Shown: positions 26,551-35,684, counted from the stretch's first letter. The stretch: 64,000 nucleotides of DNA from Flavobacteriales bacterium (GCA_019638115.1 JAHBUK010000002.1:441867-505866), one strand, 5' to 3'. Notes: generated by a model from the sequence alone, not told the origin. Made by a program: numbers and translations.

Positions 26551-26700
26551 TCTCTTCAAACTCGTCCCCTGGTCTCTTATCCGCCCATGCTTCGCCGAAA
26601 AATGATCCCGTAGGCACCGCTACGCGATGATTTTTCGGTTGTGCCTGAACGAAAAATAGCCTCGGGGTCCATCGTTCAAGAGATCCTGAACAGGCTCTCA
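26534..26700. mobile_element. MITE-like inverted-repeat element between convergent genes
   Basis: Terminal arms at 26534-26556 and 26678-26700 match over 23 bp with two mismatches (AGCCTGTT..AGGATCTCTT in inverted orientation). Inside, 26595-26613 and 26620-26638 form a second 19-bp stem with two mismatches around a 6-nt loop (CCGAAAAAT...ATTTTTCGG). The element is about 167 bp, has no coding capacity, and contributes the stop codon of the TonB receptor gene. A nonautonomous transposable element or a strong bidirectional terminator are both possible. Confidence 0.5.
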
Positions 26701-29286
26701 GAAGCGGAAACGAAGCCCCGCCTGCAGCGTGCGGGGCATGCCCGGGCGCGCTCCTGCTGGTACCAATGAAACGAGGTAAACCTGGTCCAACAGGTTCTGT
26801 GCTGTGGCGAACACCTCAGCCTTATCGGTCCATCGGTAGTGTGCGGATGCATCGACCACGGTGAACGCGGGAATGCGACGACTCATCTCCAACGCGTTGC
26901 TGCCGGCTTCGGTCGGCATGTCGCCAACGTGGGTAATGCCCAGCGAAACGCCGCCCCGTGCGTGCTCAACGCCTACACGTGCGTTGACCTGATGCTGCGC
27001 TATGAAGGGGATGGCGTTGCCCTGCAGCACATTGCCCCACCCGGAGAAATTGCTTTGGAAGGTGGAACTGAAGCGCGCATCGGTGAAGGTGTACGCAACG
27101 CTGACCGGAAGCCCCCACCGTTGCGAACGAGCGTTCAGCAGGTCCAATGCTGCGAAGAGCTCCAAGCCCCTCACCAGTGCTGCCCCACCGTTGAACATGT
27201 CCCCACTGCCAGTGCCGCCCGCTGCGGCCATGTCCGAGCCCAGCAGCTCCTGATAGTCGTTGTGGAAACCGATGGCTTGCACGTTGATGCCAGCTTTGGA
27301 CCAACGCAGCCCGATCTCGGAGTTCACACTTGCTTCCGGACGTGTTTCCGGGTTCGGGCCGGGAGGAGAGGACCCGCGGTGCATTCCAGCGAACACGAGC
27401 AGGTCCTTCGTAAGCAGGTAGTCCGCAGCGATGCCCGGGATCCAGACCTCCACGGTGTTGGTGGTGGTGGATAAGGCGGTACCATTACGGCCAGGGTCCT
27501 GCGTTCCATAGTTCTGCAAGGTCATATCGATCTGCTCGCGACGGATCCCGGGGTGCAAGCCGAACTTGCCATATTGCAGGTCGTAGGCCAGGTGCATGGC
27601 CAAAGCCTGTGCGCTGGAGATGCGGTTGCTCTCCGTGCCGGGCACACCAGCGCTGGTCTGCAGCATTTGGCCATTGCTCATCCGGTATCCGTCGGTCCAC
27701 TGGTAGCGGTCCATGAAGTCGTTGTGCAAACGCGCACCGAACTCGAAGCGGTGTGTGGCGTGTTCTCGTGAGATGGTGTGATCGGCGCTCAGTTGCAAGC
27801 CGGAGCTCTGGTAGTTGCGGTTGTTCGCCTTTACCTGCAACGCGTTGGCATTGGACGTTGCTCCCTGCAGCACACCGAAAGCATATGGGTTGGAGCTTGG
27901 GTCTTCCAACAGTGCCGCGATCCCCACTTTGGCGCCGGTGGTATCCACCACTTGGTCCAGTTTGTACCAGTTCCGGTAGGTGTTGGTGCGGTACGCGGTG
28001 ATCGCGAACTGCGGACCGCGAGGCAGTGTGATGGCGTACTTGGCTGTGAGCAGATCATGCTGCACGTCCATGCGGTCCTTGGCAGAGCCGGCATAGCGCC
28101 GAAAGGGTGTGGCTCCGAGATCGTCCAGCGAGATGCCCAGATAGGTCTCGTTGCTGAGCTCGTTCGTCATTACGGCCTTCACGGCAACGGCTTGCTGAAC
28201 GCGGGCTTTGGCAGGTGAACGCCACTGCAACTTGGCCAGCACATCGCTTTTGTTGAATCCGGTCGTACCTGGTGCATCCAACTCCTTGAAGCCATCGGAA
28301 GCACTTTGGAAGGTCTCCACCAAAGCCCCGATTCCACCCTCGTTGATGCCTGCATGGGCATGCACGTTGCGTGTGCCGTAGGAACCGCCCCAGAGGGAAA
28401 CGAGCCCCGCGCGTTGGTCCGGGATGGGGGTGGAGATGAAGTTGATGGACCCACCCGTGGTGAGGGGACCACTGCGGATCTGGCTGCTTCCCTTCACCAC
28501 TTCCACGCCGCTCATGCGGCCCACGGTCGGGAAATAGTAGGCGGCGGGGTCGGCGTAGGGAGCGGGCGCGGTGAGGATGCCGTCTTCCATGATGGTGATC
28601 TTGGCGCTTCGTTCGGGTGGGGCGCCGCGCATGCCGATGTTGGGCCGCAAACCGAAGCCGTCCTCCTCTTGGATGTTCACCCCGGGCACGCTCCGGAGCA
28701 TCCTCGAAACATCGGTGTAGGCGTTCTGCTGGATCTCGCGTGTGCCTATGAACCAAGCCGATCCGGCTATGCGGTCAACGTTCTCGCGCCCTCCGGTAAG
28801 GCTGCTCTGCACTGCGAATGCGGGCAGGTCGATGGTCTGCGCTTGGAGCATGATGCGCAGGTCGGGAAGGTCCGCAGCGACCACCACCTCCTGCACGGCG
28901 GTAGCGTAGCCCACCATGGAGGTTGTGAGCACCTGAGCGCCGAAGGGGACTTCCTTCAGCATGAAGCGGCCTCCGTGATCGGTAACGGCTCCGGCATTGC
29001 TTCCTTTCACCTGCACATGCACCCAAGGCAAAGGCTCTCCGTTCTGCGTGGTCACGATGCCGGCCACATTACCCGTTTGCGCAACAAGGTGCAGCGGGGA
29101 CAACACGATCGCAAGCGCCATAAGGCCGGAACCGGGTCCTTTCAGAAGCTGCAGACATAGGGCGAAGGCGCTCAACTTGGAGCTGCGCCCTGCCAAGCGC
29201 AAGGCCCGCAGGGTGCGGTGATCGAGTATGCGACGCGTGGTTGGATCCTGTGTGCGTGCGATGTATCGCTTTCCTGTGGTGGACAT
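26698..29286 (-). CDS. FecA-like TonB-dependent receptor with carboxypeptidase-regulatory N domain
   Basis: The protein has 862 residues. A long basic N terminus precedes a hydrophobic signal (about 52-70, ending L-V-A-Q). A beta domain follows (about 72-155; G-x-V-T-T-Q-N-G-E-P-L-P-W-V-H-V), then a plug (about 160-290). The plug contains the FecA-type stretch E-D-G-F-G-L-R-P-N-I-G-M-R-G and A-P-A-P-Y-A-D-P-A-A-Y-Y-F-P. A beta-barrel follows to the terminal L-R-F-R-F. The plug signature places it with Fe(III)-dicitrate-type receptors, so a ferric chelate is the likely substrate, but copper or others cannot be excluded. No sigma/anti-sigma pair is adjacent. A 16-bp palindrome lies 54 bp upstream of the start. 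Confidence 0.9.
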   Translation of the reverse strand: MSTTGKRYIARTQDPTTRRILDHRTLRALRLAGRSSKLSAFALCLQLLKGPGSGLMALAIVLSPLHLVAQTGNVAGIVTTQNGEPLPWVHVQVKGSNAGAVTDHGGRFMLKEVPFGAQVLTTSMVGYATAVQEVVVAADLPDLRIMLQAQTIDLPAFAVQSSLTGGRENVDRIAGSAWFIGTREIQQNAYTDVSRMLRSVPGVNIQEEDGFGLRPNIGMRGAPPERSAKITIMEDGILTAPAPYADPAAYYFPTVGRMSGVEVVKGSSQIRSGPLTTGGSINFISTPIPDQRAGLVSLWGGSYGTRNVHAHAGINEGGIGALVETFQSASDGFKELDAPGTTGFNKSDVLAKLQWRSPAKARVQQAVAVKAVMTNELSNETYLGISLDDLGATPFRRYAGSAKDRMDVQHDLLTAKYAITLPRGPQFAITAYRTNTYRNWYKLDQVVDTTGAKVGIAALLEDPSSNPYAFGVLQGATSNANALQVKANNRNYQSSGLQLSADHTISREHATHRFEFGARLHNDFMDRYQWTDGYRMSNGQMLQTSAGVPGTESNRISSAQALAMHLAYDLQYGKFGLHPGIRREQIDMTLQNYGTQDPGRNGTALSTTTNTVEVWIPGIAADYLLTKDLLVFAGMHRGSSPPGPNPETRPEASVNSEIGLRWSKAGINVQAIGFHNDYQELLGSDMAAAGGTGSGDMFNGGAALVRGLELFAALDLLNARSQRWGLPVSVAYTFTDARFSSTFQSNFSGWGNVLQGNAIPFIAQHQVNARVGVEHARGGVSLGITHVGDMPTEAGSNALEMSRRIPAFTVVDASAHYRWTDKAEVFATAQNLLDQVYLVSLVPAGARPGMPRTLQAGLRFRF

Positions 29287-29339
29287 GAGCGCTCTCCTGA
29301 TGGTGGCGCAAAACTCCTGTCCACGTTCAGGGTGGGCAA

Positions 29340-29355
29340 TACTGCGATCGCAGTA
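29340..29355. promoter_or_regulatory. Perfect 16-bp palindrome upstream of the FecA-like receptor gene
   Basis: TACTGCGATCGCAGTA is its own reverse complement and sits between the receptor start (29286) and the end of the gene at 29374. Position and symmetry suit a dimeric repressor operator. The core GCGATCGC is also a frequent short palindrome in GC-rich genomes. Confidence 0.4.
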
Positions 29356-29373
29356 ATCGCCTCCGCACTGCCG

Positions 29374-30531
29374 TTATTCCCCGCTGCTGTTCCGCTTCAG
29401 CAGAAGCAGTTGCATGCCCTGCTCACCGAAGCTCCAGCCTGCGGCCACAAGTCCATCCGCGTCGGCGACCAGCGCGAGCAGTTTTTCCTCCTTGCCCGTG
29501 TTCCACAGTTTCTGCCAGAGTTGTGTGCCAGCGCTGTTGAAGCGTGTGCACATGGCATCCGAGCTACCCGCTTGGTGATGCATGCCAGCAGCGAGCAGGT
29601 CACCGTTGGGCGCCATGGCCAGGCACAGCGCGGGAACGTCGTGTGTGCCATTGCCCACGCTACGCGTCCAAAGGGTATCGCCGTTAGCGTTGATCTTGAT
29701 GAGGTGCAGGTTGTTGCGACGCTGACCCAGGTCATTGGTCGGGCCAAAGCTGCTGGTGCTTCCGGCCATCACGAAATGGCCGTCGGGCATGCGCAGGATC
29801 GCGTTCCCGAGGTCGTTGCCATCGCCGCCCCAACTGGTGGACCAGGCCAGTTGGCCTTGCAGCGAAATGCGCATGAACAGCACGTTCGAGTTGCCACTGA
29901 AGTCGACCTCCGAACCGGTCACCATGGCGTGCGTAGCATCCACGGCAATACCACGGGCCTCATCGTCCAGGGCTTGATCGGAACGCAGGTCCCAAAGCCA
30001 CTGACCGGTGGGGGAGATGCGCGCCACCAAGGCGTCCTTGCCCGTATCATCCGCTATGCTGCCGCAAACCACCAAACCACCATCAGGCAGCAGCGCGGCA
30101 CCCAGCAATTGGTTGCTCCATTCGAGGTCAAGGGTGCTGGTCCAGGCGAGCGATAGGTCCGCGTTCAGCTTCACCACCAATCCCTGCTGGCGGTTGTTGT
30201 CCGGGGCCATGCGGCTGCCGATCAGGTAGTGGCCGGTGGTGCCGTTCAGCATGGCTTGAAGAAAGATGTTGCTTCCCAGGTCGAGAGCGGTACTCTGCAT
30301 CAGCCCTCCTTGTTGGTTGAAGCTTGCAAGCCGTGCACCGTGGCGAAGCGCTGTTCCGCGGTATTCCGTTATGGCGGTCAACCAGTTGCCGTTCGAGGCA
30401 ACCACACCTACACCGCGGTGTGCCAATGGGCCGCCCCATAGCGTGGTGAAACCGGACTGCGCCAGTAGGGTGCTCGTGCATGCGAGGAGGAGCAGAACCG
30501 GGAGGGTGGATATCAGCGATCGACTTGCCAT
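29374..30531 (-). CDS. Secreted beta-propeller repeat protein
   Basis: The protein has 385 residues. ATG 30531 starts a signal peptide (ending T-L-L-A-Q); a 70-codon upstream extension runs antisense into the divergent PAP2 gene and is unlikely. About six repeats of 45-55 residues follow the pattern G-(D/G)-x-L-x-W-x-x-x-x-G-x-x-x-x-x-x-x-A-I-x-x-x-x-D-G-x-x-V-x-A-G. This is the delta-60/SBBP-type propeller pattern common in Bacteroidota secreted proteins. No T9SS sorting domain is present: the protein ends shortly after a strand rich in Leu. Function unknown. Confidence 0.75.
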   Translation of the reverse strand: MASRSLISTLPVLLLLACTSTLLAQSGFTTLWGGPLAHRGVGVVASNGNWLTAITEYRGTALRHGARLASFNQQGGLMQSTALDLGSNIFLQAMLNGTTGHYLIGSRMAPDNNRQQGLVVKLNADLSLAWTSTLDLEWSNQLLGAALLPDGGLVVCGSIADDTGKDALVARISPTGQWLWDLRSDQALDDEARGIAVDATHAMVTGSEVDFSGNSNVLFMRISLQGQLAWSTSWGGDGNDLGNAILRMPDGHFVMAGSTSSFGPTNDLGQRRNNLHLIKINANGDTLWTRSVGNGTHDVPALCLAMAPNGDLLAAGMHHQAGSSDAMCTRFNSAGTQLWQKLWNTGKEEKLLALVADADGLVAAGWSFGEQGMQLLLLKRNSSGE

Positions 30532-30583
30532 TCGCCCAAAGGTAGAGTGTGCCAGGGTGCCTCGCAGACGTAGCTTCGCTGCC

Positions 30584-31237
30584 ATGGATCGGAGCAGGGC
30601 GGTAGGGTGGTTCGTGGTGCTGGTGGTGCTAATGGCGTTGCCGGCCATTTTCGCGGTAAGTACCACAGGACAACTGGAATTGCATGCGCGCATCAACGCG
30701 GAACATTCCAGCGCGGCCGACTGGTTCTTCAAATGGTCCACTCATCTTGCGGACGGGGTAGTGCCTGCAGTGCTGGCCTTCCTGCTACTGTTCTTCAAGG
30801 ATGTGCGATCCTTCCTGATGTTAGGCCTATCCACCGGGTTAAGTGCGGTGCTTACACAGTTCCTGAAACGGGTGGTGTATGCGGACCATGACCGCCCGGT
30901 GATGTTCCGCGAAGCACTTGGCGAAATGGCCTGGGTATCGGACATCGACCTCCATCACCATTTCTCCTTTCCCAGCGGGCATTCCACGGCAGCCTTCAGC
31001 ATGTGCCTGGCCTTGGCGGTTATCATTGCACGGCCGATGTGGGGGGCTGCCATGGCCTTATTGGCAGCAGTGCTCGGCTATTCACGTGTACACCTTTCGC
31101 AGCACTTCACGGAGGATGTGTTGCTCGGTGCGGCCATTGGAACGCTTACCGGGCTGTTGGTACATGTGTGGTTGTACCGTAGCAGCTTCGCGGGCAAGGC
31201 ATGGCTGAACGCGCGTCCGTTTCAACCGCCGAAGTAG
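30584..31237 (+). CDS. PAP2-family membrane phosphatase
   Basis: The protein has 217 residues and about five to six transmembrane helices. Start at 30584 gives M-D-R-S-R-A followed by the first helix. The phosphatase motifs are visible: a K-R-x8-R-P region near residue 95, P-S-G-H near 128, and S-R-V-H-L-S-Q-H-x3-D near 165. These residues form the phosphohistidine active site of PAP2 enzymes acting on lipid phosphates or pyrophosphates such as undecaprenyl-PP. Substrate not determined. Its 3' end overlaps the convergent gene at 31222 by 16 nt. Confidence 0.9.
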   Translation: MDRSRAVGWFVVLVVLMALPAIFAVSTTGQLELHARINAEHSSAADWFFKWSTHLADGVVPAVLAFLLLFFKDVRSFLMLGLSTGLSAVLTQFLKRVVYADHDRPVMFREALGEMAWVSDIDLHHHFSFPSGHSTAAFSMCLALAVIIARPMWGAAMALLAAVLGYSRVHLSQHFTEDVLLGAAIGTLTGLLVHVWLYRSSFAGKAWLNARPFQPPK

Positions 31238-31725
31238 TAGCGGAAACCAAGGCCGCCACCAATGTCGAAGCTGGTGCCTGGTATCAGGTCAAGGGTCGGA
31301 GCGGCTTCCAGGAAAATATCCACAGGAGCTCCGTCGAACATGTAGGTGAGGCCTACCGGAAAGCGTACACCCAGCCTGGTGTGCCCGCCACGACTGTCGT
31401 AGTAGCGACCGTTGTTCCAATACCGGTCGCCGCTCCAGCTGCGCATGCGGAAGCCCGGCCCATAGTGCAATGCCATGCGACCCGATGACACGTTGATGAG
31501 GTTCATGTTGTGGAAGAGGTAGTCCGCATGTGCATGGAAGTAACCGCCACGTCCCCAGCCGCCCCAAGCCAATCCGAAGGCGAAGGCGGTGTTGCCGCCG
31601 GACCAGGCCTTTGCTGAAAGACCGGTAGGCTCACCGAGCACGATACCCAGACCGAAACCGCTGCTTTGAGCGTTTGCAAAAGCGGCGGTCAGTGCGAATG
31701 ACAGAACAAGCAGGGACTTTTTCAT
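31222..31725 (-). CDS. Small outer-membrane beta-barrel-like protein
   Basis: The protein has 167 residues. The start at 31725 gives an excellent signal peptide (M-K-K-S-L-L-V-L-S-F..., ending N-A-Q). The mature protein alternates hydrophobic and Gly/aromatic residues (G-F-G-L-G-I-V-L-G-E-P-T-G-L-S-A-K) and ends in Y-Y-F-G-G, a barrel-like pattern similar to DUF3996-type proteins. Function unknown. Confidence 0.75.
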   Translation of the reverse strand: MKKSLLVLSFALTAAFANAQSSGFGLGIVLGEPTGLSAKAWSGGNTAFAFGLAWGGWGRGGYFHAHADYLFHNMNLINVSSGRMALHYGPGFRMRSWSGDRYWNNGRYYDSRGGHTRLGVRFPVGLTYMFDGAPVDIFLEAAPTLDLIPGTSFDIGGGLGFRYYFGG

Positions 31726-31973
31726 GGATGCAAAGTTGTTCCCCGCCGCAGTCCGATCATATGCCGATCGGGAAGTATAAGTACACGCCATCCTGTGAAT
31801 GGGCAGCAGTGCGGGTTTGGCACTCAAGGGCATTTCCGCAAGGTGTTGGACTGCTGTGCGCTTGGTTCCCCTAAAGTGAGGCGGTTCTTCCCCGGCCGGC
31901 CGATCCGTTCCACACTCGGTAGCGCCATGGGTGCTGCCATTGGCCAAGTGTGGAGATACCGGTTGCTCTTAGC

Positions 31974-33242
31974 TCACGACCATTGCCTTATGAACCGCTC
32001 ATCCGGATCGTACATACCAGCCTGGCGAACCGGATCGAAGCGTCGTCCTTCGCGCGGGTCGTTGCCTACGCCTGCCAAGTACTGCCAGTTGCCCCAGTTG
32101 CTGCACGGATCGTAGTCGATCAGCATGCGCTCGAACCAGTAGGCGCCCATGCGCCAGTCCAAGCCCAGGTCGTTCACCAAGTAGCTGGCCACGTTCTGTC
32201 GACCGCGGTTGCTCATCCAGCCGGTGGCGGCCAGCTCACGCATGTGCGCATCGATGAAGGGCTGTCCCGTGCGGCCCTCGCACCACGCCTCGAAGCGCCG
32301 CCGATCCTGGTTGCCCTTGGGTGGCGCTCCGGCTATGCCCGCCCGCTTGAACAGGTCCGCACCATGTTTGGCCGCCACGAATTGGAAGAAGTCGCGCCAC
32401 AGCAGCTCGAACACCAGCCAGTAGGTGCTCTCATTGGCGCCGAAGTGCTGCTCGAAGCGCTTCACCTGTTGGTACACCTCGCGGGCACTCATGCTGCCCA
32501 ACGCCAGCCACGGACTGAACTTGCTGCTGTAGTCCGCGCCGATCATGCCGTTGCGCGTCTCCTTGTAGGTGGCCAGCAAGCGCGTGTCCCAGAAGTAGTG
32601 CTTCAGCCGTTCCAACGCAGCGGCACGCCCTCCCTGGAAGGGCAGCACGGCCCGTGGGTCGCTGGAGGGGGCTTCGCAGCCGAGGTCCGCGAGGGTGGGC
32701 AGTTGGCTGGTCCATTCCTGTGGCGTGGGCACGTTGGTGGGTTCGGGCAAGGCATCGCGCACTTCCCAATGCGCTTCCACCTTGTGCCGGAAAGCGGTGA
32801 AGACCTTGGGCAGCTTGTCGATGGGGAAGGGGAGGTCGTCCGGATGAAGCAGGGTGGGCGGCTCCGAGGTCTTCACGCGTAAAACCTCGCTGACTCGCCG
32901 GAGTTGCACTTGTTCCTCATGGGCATGGTGAAGCGTGGTGTACACCACCGGTGCGTTCCATTCCTGTGCGATGCGCTGCAGCACTTCGGCCGGTTCGCCG
33001 ATGAAGACCTGCAGGGCCGAACCCCTGACGCGCAGTTGGGCATCGAGGTCGGCCAGGCTTTCCAGCAGGAATTGCGCGCGGTAGGGGGCCAGCCGGCCAA
33101 AGCCGAAAGGCGATGGGCCGATCTGCCGCGGGTCGATGATGTACACCGGCAGCACCGCATCGCTGTCGGCCAGGGCGTGTGTCACCGCCGGGTGGTCGGC
33201 CAGGCGCAGGTCGTTGCGGAACCAGAGGATGGAGGGGGGCAT
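31974..33242 (-). CDS. DASH-type cryptochrome/photolyase
   Basis: The protein has 422 residues. ATG 33242 begins the photolyase opening (I-L-W-F-R-N-D-L-R-L-A-D-H). N-terminal alpha/beta antenna domain about 3-130, then the FAD-binding helical domain with G-A-D-Y-S-S-K-F-S-P-W-L-A-L-G, W-R-D-F-F-Q-F, M-S-N-R-G-R-Q-N-V-A-S and a C-terminal W-G-N-W-Q-Y-x-A-G-V-G-N-D-P-R typical of CRY-DASH. These proteins repair cyclobutane dimers, preferentially in single-stranded DNA, and may also act as photoreceptors. It lies downstream of a second, FeS-type photolyase. Confidence 0.93.
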   Translation of the reverse strand: MPPSILWFRNDLRLADHPAVTHALADSDAVLPVYIIDPRQIGPSPFGFGRLAPYRAQFLLESLADLDAQLRVRGSALQVFIGEPAEVLQRIAQEWNAPVVYTTLHHAHEEQVQLRRVSEVLRVKTSEPPTLLHPDDLPFPIDKLPKVFTAFRHKVEAHWEVRDALPEPTNVPTPQEWTSQLPTLADLGCEAPSSDPRAVLPFQGGRAAALERLKHYFWDTRLLATYKETRNGMIGADYSSKFSPWLALGSMSAREVYQQVKRFEQHFGANESTYWLVFELLWRDFFQFVAAKHGADLFKRAGIAGAPPKGNQDRRRFEAWCEGRTGQPFIDAHMRELAATGWMSNRGRQNVASYLVNDLGLDWRMGAYWFERMLIDYDPCSNWGNWQYLAGVGNDPREGRRFDPVRQAGMYDPDERFIRQWS

Positions 33243-33253
33243 GGGAAAGATAT

Positions 33254-33316
33254 GGTGAAGGAAGAGAGGGAGGTGATGGAGGTAAGGGAGGTGAAGGAAG
33301 AGAGGGAGGTGATGGA
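33254..33316. repeat. Short 36-bp-period tandem repeat between the photolyase genes
   Basis: A 27-bp purine-rich unit (GGTGAAGGAAG...GTGATGGA) at 33254-33280 is repeated exactly at 33290-33316, separated by 9 bp. It is noncoding on both strands in a credible sense, and a pyrimidine-rich tract with related words follows up to 33420. Confidence 0.6.
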
Positions 33317-33430
33317 AGCGATGGAGTGGCCGCAGGGGATCAATGTGAATGGTCAGCGAATCCCGATGGATGTCCCTCCCTTGCCTCCTTCGCATCCATC
33401 ACCTCCTTTTCCTGCATCTCCGCCACCGGC

Positions 33431-35011
33431 TCAAAGCGTTTCGATATCGCGCAGCAAAGCATCCCCCTTTTCCAGCAGCGCCTGCCGCATCGCCGGGGCC
33501 ATCTTCTCCCAGGTGCGGTACACCATGCCCACACGCATCATCGTTCCGGGCCGGGCATCGGGACTTTCGAGGCGTTCGCGGTTGCGGGCGTGGAAGTGCC
33601 AGTATAGTGCGTTGAAGGGGCAGGCCTTGGGGCCCGTGCGGTCGTTCACATCGTAGTAGCAGCTACCGCAATGGTGGCCCATCTTGTTCAGGTAGGCGCC
33701 GCTGCTCACATAGGGCTTGGTGCCCACGATGCCGCCATCGGCCCACTGGCTCATGCCGCGTGTGTTGGTGATCTCCACCCACTCCAGCGCATCGATGTAG
33801 ATGCCCAGGTACCAGCGGTCCACTTCATCGGGGTGCACGCCCGCCAACAGCGCGAAGTTGCCGGTGACCATGAGCCGCTGGATGTGGTGCGCGTAGGCGT
33901 TGGTGAGGCTGCCGGTGATCGCCTCGCGCAGGCAGGCCATCTTGGTGCGGCCGGTCCAGAACCACTGCGGCAGCGGGTTCTCGTGGCCGAAAAAGTTCTT
34001 CGTGGCATACTCCGGCATGTGCGCCCAGTACACGCCGCGCATGTATTCGCGCCAGCCGATGATCTGCCGGATGAAGCCTTCCACCTGCGGCAGGGTGATG
34101 CGTTCCGGATCCGCACGCCACGCGGCTTCTGCGGCTTCGCACACTTCCTGCGGCGAGATCAGCTTCACGTTCATGGCGAAGCTGAGGCGCGAGTGGTACA
34201 ACGCCCACTGGCCGGGCATCAGCGCATCCTGGTAGGTGCCGAAGCGCGGCAGCAGGTGCTCGCAGAAATAGGCGAGAAGCTCCAGGCTTTCTTCGCGATC
34301 CAGCGGCCAGGGGAAGTGCTGAGCGTTCACCGTGCCGATCGTCTTCACGCCGCGCGACTCCACCATGCGTTGCATATCCCGCAGGTCATGGGCGAAGAGC
34401 AGGGGAGGAGGCGCTACGTGCGTCTTCGGCGGACGCCCCCGGTTCTCCTTGTCGAAGTTCCATTGGCCACCGATGGGTTGATCGCCGTTCATCAGCAGGC
34501 CGGTGCGCTCGCGCATCACGCGGTAGAAGCGCTCCATCAGGTACTGCTTCTTGCCTTTGAAGAGTGCGCCGAGTTCATCGCGTGTGGTGAGGAAGTGCTC
34601 GGTGTCGGCCACTTCCACCGCACATCTGCAACGCTTCGCGAAGTCCTGCAGCTGTTGGTCCAGGCGGTACTCATCGGGCAACTGATAGCCGAAGGTCTTT
34701 GCACCGCTCTGCTCCAGGATCCATTGCAGGTTGTCAGGAATTGACTGTGTGTTGCGCGGATCGTCGAGGGTGAGGTAGAACACCCGGTGCCCATCATCCT
34801 TCAGCTTCTCCGCGAAGCGCCGCATGGCCCCGAAGAAGCTCAGCACCTTCTGCACGTGGTGCCACGCGTAGTCGGTCTCCTGCCGCACTTCCATCAGCAC
34901 GTGCAGGGTGTGCGGGTCGCGCTCCGTGAACCAGGAGTGCGCGCCGTTGAGCTGATCTCCGAGGATCAGGCGGACGCGTTCTGCGCGTTGTGGTTCCTGT
35001 TCCTTCGACAT
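33431..35011 (-). CDS. FeS-type bacterial (6-4) photolyase / cryptochrome-like protein
   Basis: The protein has 526 residues. ATG 35011 precedes the family opening (R-L-I-L-G-D-Q-L-N), which distinguishes this branch (PhrB/CryB, once DUF523-like) from classical photolyases. The C-terminal half has [16 protein letters not shown] and [19 protein letters not shown] then C-P-F-N-A-L-Y-W follows with the Cys residues that hold a 4Fe-4S cluster together with an earlier Cys. Known members repair (6-4) photoproducts with FAD and a ribolumazine antenna. The start overlaps the DUF2256 gene by 46 nt. Confidence 0.92.
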   Translation of the reverse strand: MSKEQEPQRAERVRLILGDQLNGAHSWFTERDPHTLHVLMEVRQETDYAWHHVQKVLSFFGAMRRFAEKLKDDGHRVFYLTLDDPRNTQSIPDNLQWILEQSGAKTFGYQLPDEYRLDQQLQDFAKRCRCAVEVADTEHFLTTRDELGALFKGKKQYLMERFYRVMRERTGLLMNGDQPIGGQWNFDKENRGRPPKTHVAPPPLLFAHDLRDMQRMVESRGVKTIGTVNAQHFPWPLDREESLELLAYFCEHLLPRFGTYQDALMPGQWALYHSRLSFAMNVKLISPQEVCEAAEAAWRADPERITLPQVEGFIRQIIGWREYMRGVYWAHMPEYATKNFFGHENPLPQWFWTGRTKMACLREAITGSLTNAYAHHIQRLMVTGNFALLAGVHPDEVDRWYLGIYIDALEWVEITNTRGMSQWADGGIVGTKPYVSSGAYLNKMGHHCGSCYYDVNDRTGPKACPFNALYWHFHARNRERLESPDARPGTMMRVGMVYRTWEKMAPAMRQALLEKGDALLRDIETL

Positions 35012-35133
35012 CGTTCGCTGCAGTACTTCACCTCGTCCCACACCTTCTCCCATTTCTTTCGCCATTGGAAGGGAAGCCCGCAGGTTGTGCAGGTCTTTTC
35101 CGGACGGATGGAGGGTGGGCGGTGATGCGGCAC
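34966..35133 (-). CDS. DUF2256 zinc-ribbon-like small protein
   Basis: The protein has 55 residues from GTG 35133, which gives the family-typical opening [10 protein letters not shown]; a TTG 13 codons upstream is less likely. The diagnostic pattern [32 protein letters not shown] is intact, with four Cys that should bind zinc. DUF2256 genes are often seen near photolyase genes; their role is not known to me. It lies 35 nt after the Fur-family gene and overlaps the photolyase start in another frame, implying coupling. Confidence 0.88.
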   Translation of the reverse strand: MPHHRPPSIRPEKTCTTCGLPFQWRKKWEKVWDEVKYCSERCRRNRNHNAQNASA

Positions 35134-35168
35134 ATGCGAGGAACACGTGCGGCCGACGAATGTTCTGC

Positions 35169-35579
35169 TCAAGCGCAGGCGGCGCAGCGGCCTTCCACTT
35201 CCAGGTGGCTTTCCTGCTGCTTGAATCCCTTGGGCACTTTCACTTTGGGCAGCTCAACGTCCTCCAAGCAGTACACATCGCCACACTGCGTGCAATGGAA
35301 ATGCGCGTGGCTGTCCTGGTGTTGTTCCGTGGAGCAGGTAGGAGCGCAGGATGCATAGCGCGCTACGCCATGGGCATCCATCACCTTGTGGGCCAATCCC
35401 GCGTCTTCAAAGGCTTGCAGCACGCGGAACAGCGTTACCCGGTCGGCTTGCTGTGGAAGGCTGCGTTCCACATCGGACTGCGAAAGCGCCTTGCTACTGT
35501 TTTGGAGAAGCGAAAGCACGGCCAAACGGGTATCCGTTATCCGCAGTCCATGCTTGTGCAGCAATGCCTTGTTGTCCAT
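35169..35579 (-). CDS. Fur-family metalloregulator (candidate Zur)
   Basis: The protein has 136 residues. N-terminal winged helix (about 1-80; [10 protein letters not shown], then [10 protein letters not shown]). The dimerisation domain carries [10 protein letters not shown] and a C-terminal G-R-C-A-A-C, the two CxxC pairs of the structural zinc site in Fur/Zur proteins. Metal specificity cannot be read directly. Two TGCAA-N5-TTGCA palindromes precede it, and a third precedes a COG0523 GTPase of the kind commonly controlled by Zur, which favours zinc. A TATCTTCG -7-like box lies at 35585-35592, overlapping its own promoter region, so autoregulation is likely. Confidence 0.88.
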   Translation of the reverse strand: MDNKALLHKHGLRITDTRLAVLSLLQNSSKALSQSDVERSLPQQADRVTLFRVLQAFEDAGLAHKVMDAHGVARYASCAPTCSTEQHQDSHAHFHCTQCGDVYCLEDVELPKVKVPKGFKQQESHLEVEGRCAACA

Positions 35580-35597
35580 GGCGACGAAGATACATGG

Positions 35598-35612
35598 TGC
35601 AATAGAGTTGCA
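35598..35612. promoter_or_regulatory. Candidate Fur-family operator 1 (TGCAA-N5-TTGCA)
   Basis: This perfect 5-5-5 palindrome (TGCAA, TAGAG, TTGCA) lies 19 nt upstream of the Fur-family start. Its TTG coincides with a possible -33 element of the divergent lipoprotein promoter. Confidence 0.55.
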
Positions 35613-35633
35613 AGTAATGCGCTTGTTTTCAAT

Positions 35634-35654
35634 ATTTGCAACCGACTTGCAAAT
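35634..35654. promoter_or_regulatory. Candidate Fur-family operator 2 (ATTTGCAA-N5-TTGCAAAT)
   Basis: This perfect 8-5-8 palindrome of 21 bp has its centre 39 bp from operator 1. It overlaps an AATATTTG -7-like box 46 nt before the lipoprotein start (35685). Its size fits Fur-family boxes. Confidence 0.65.
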
Positions 35655-35684
35655 AATGCAAGCTCCAAGAAAACATCAGAGACC

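Noticed and set aside
31222..31237. Sequence error at the overlap of the PAP2 and barrel-protein genes
   Set aside because: Both frames end cleanly within 16 nt and keep their family endings; a short convergent overlap is common.
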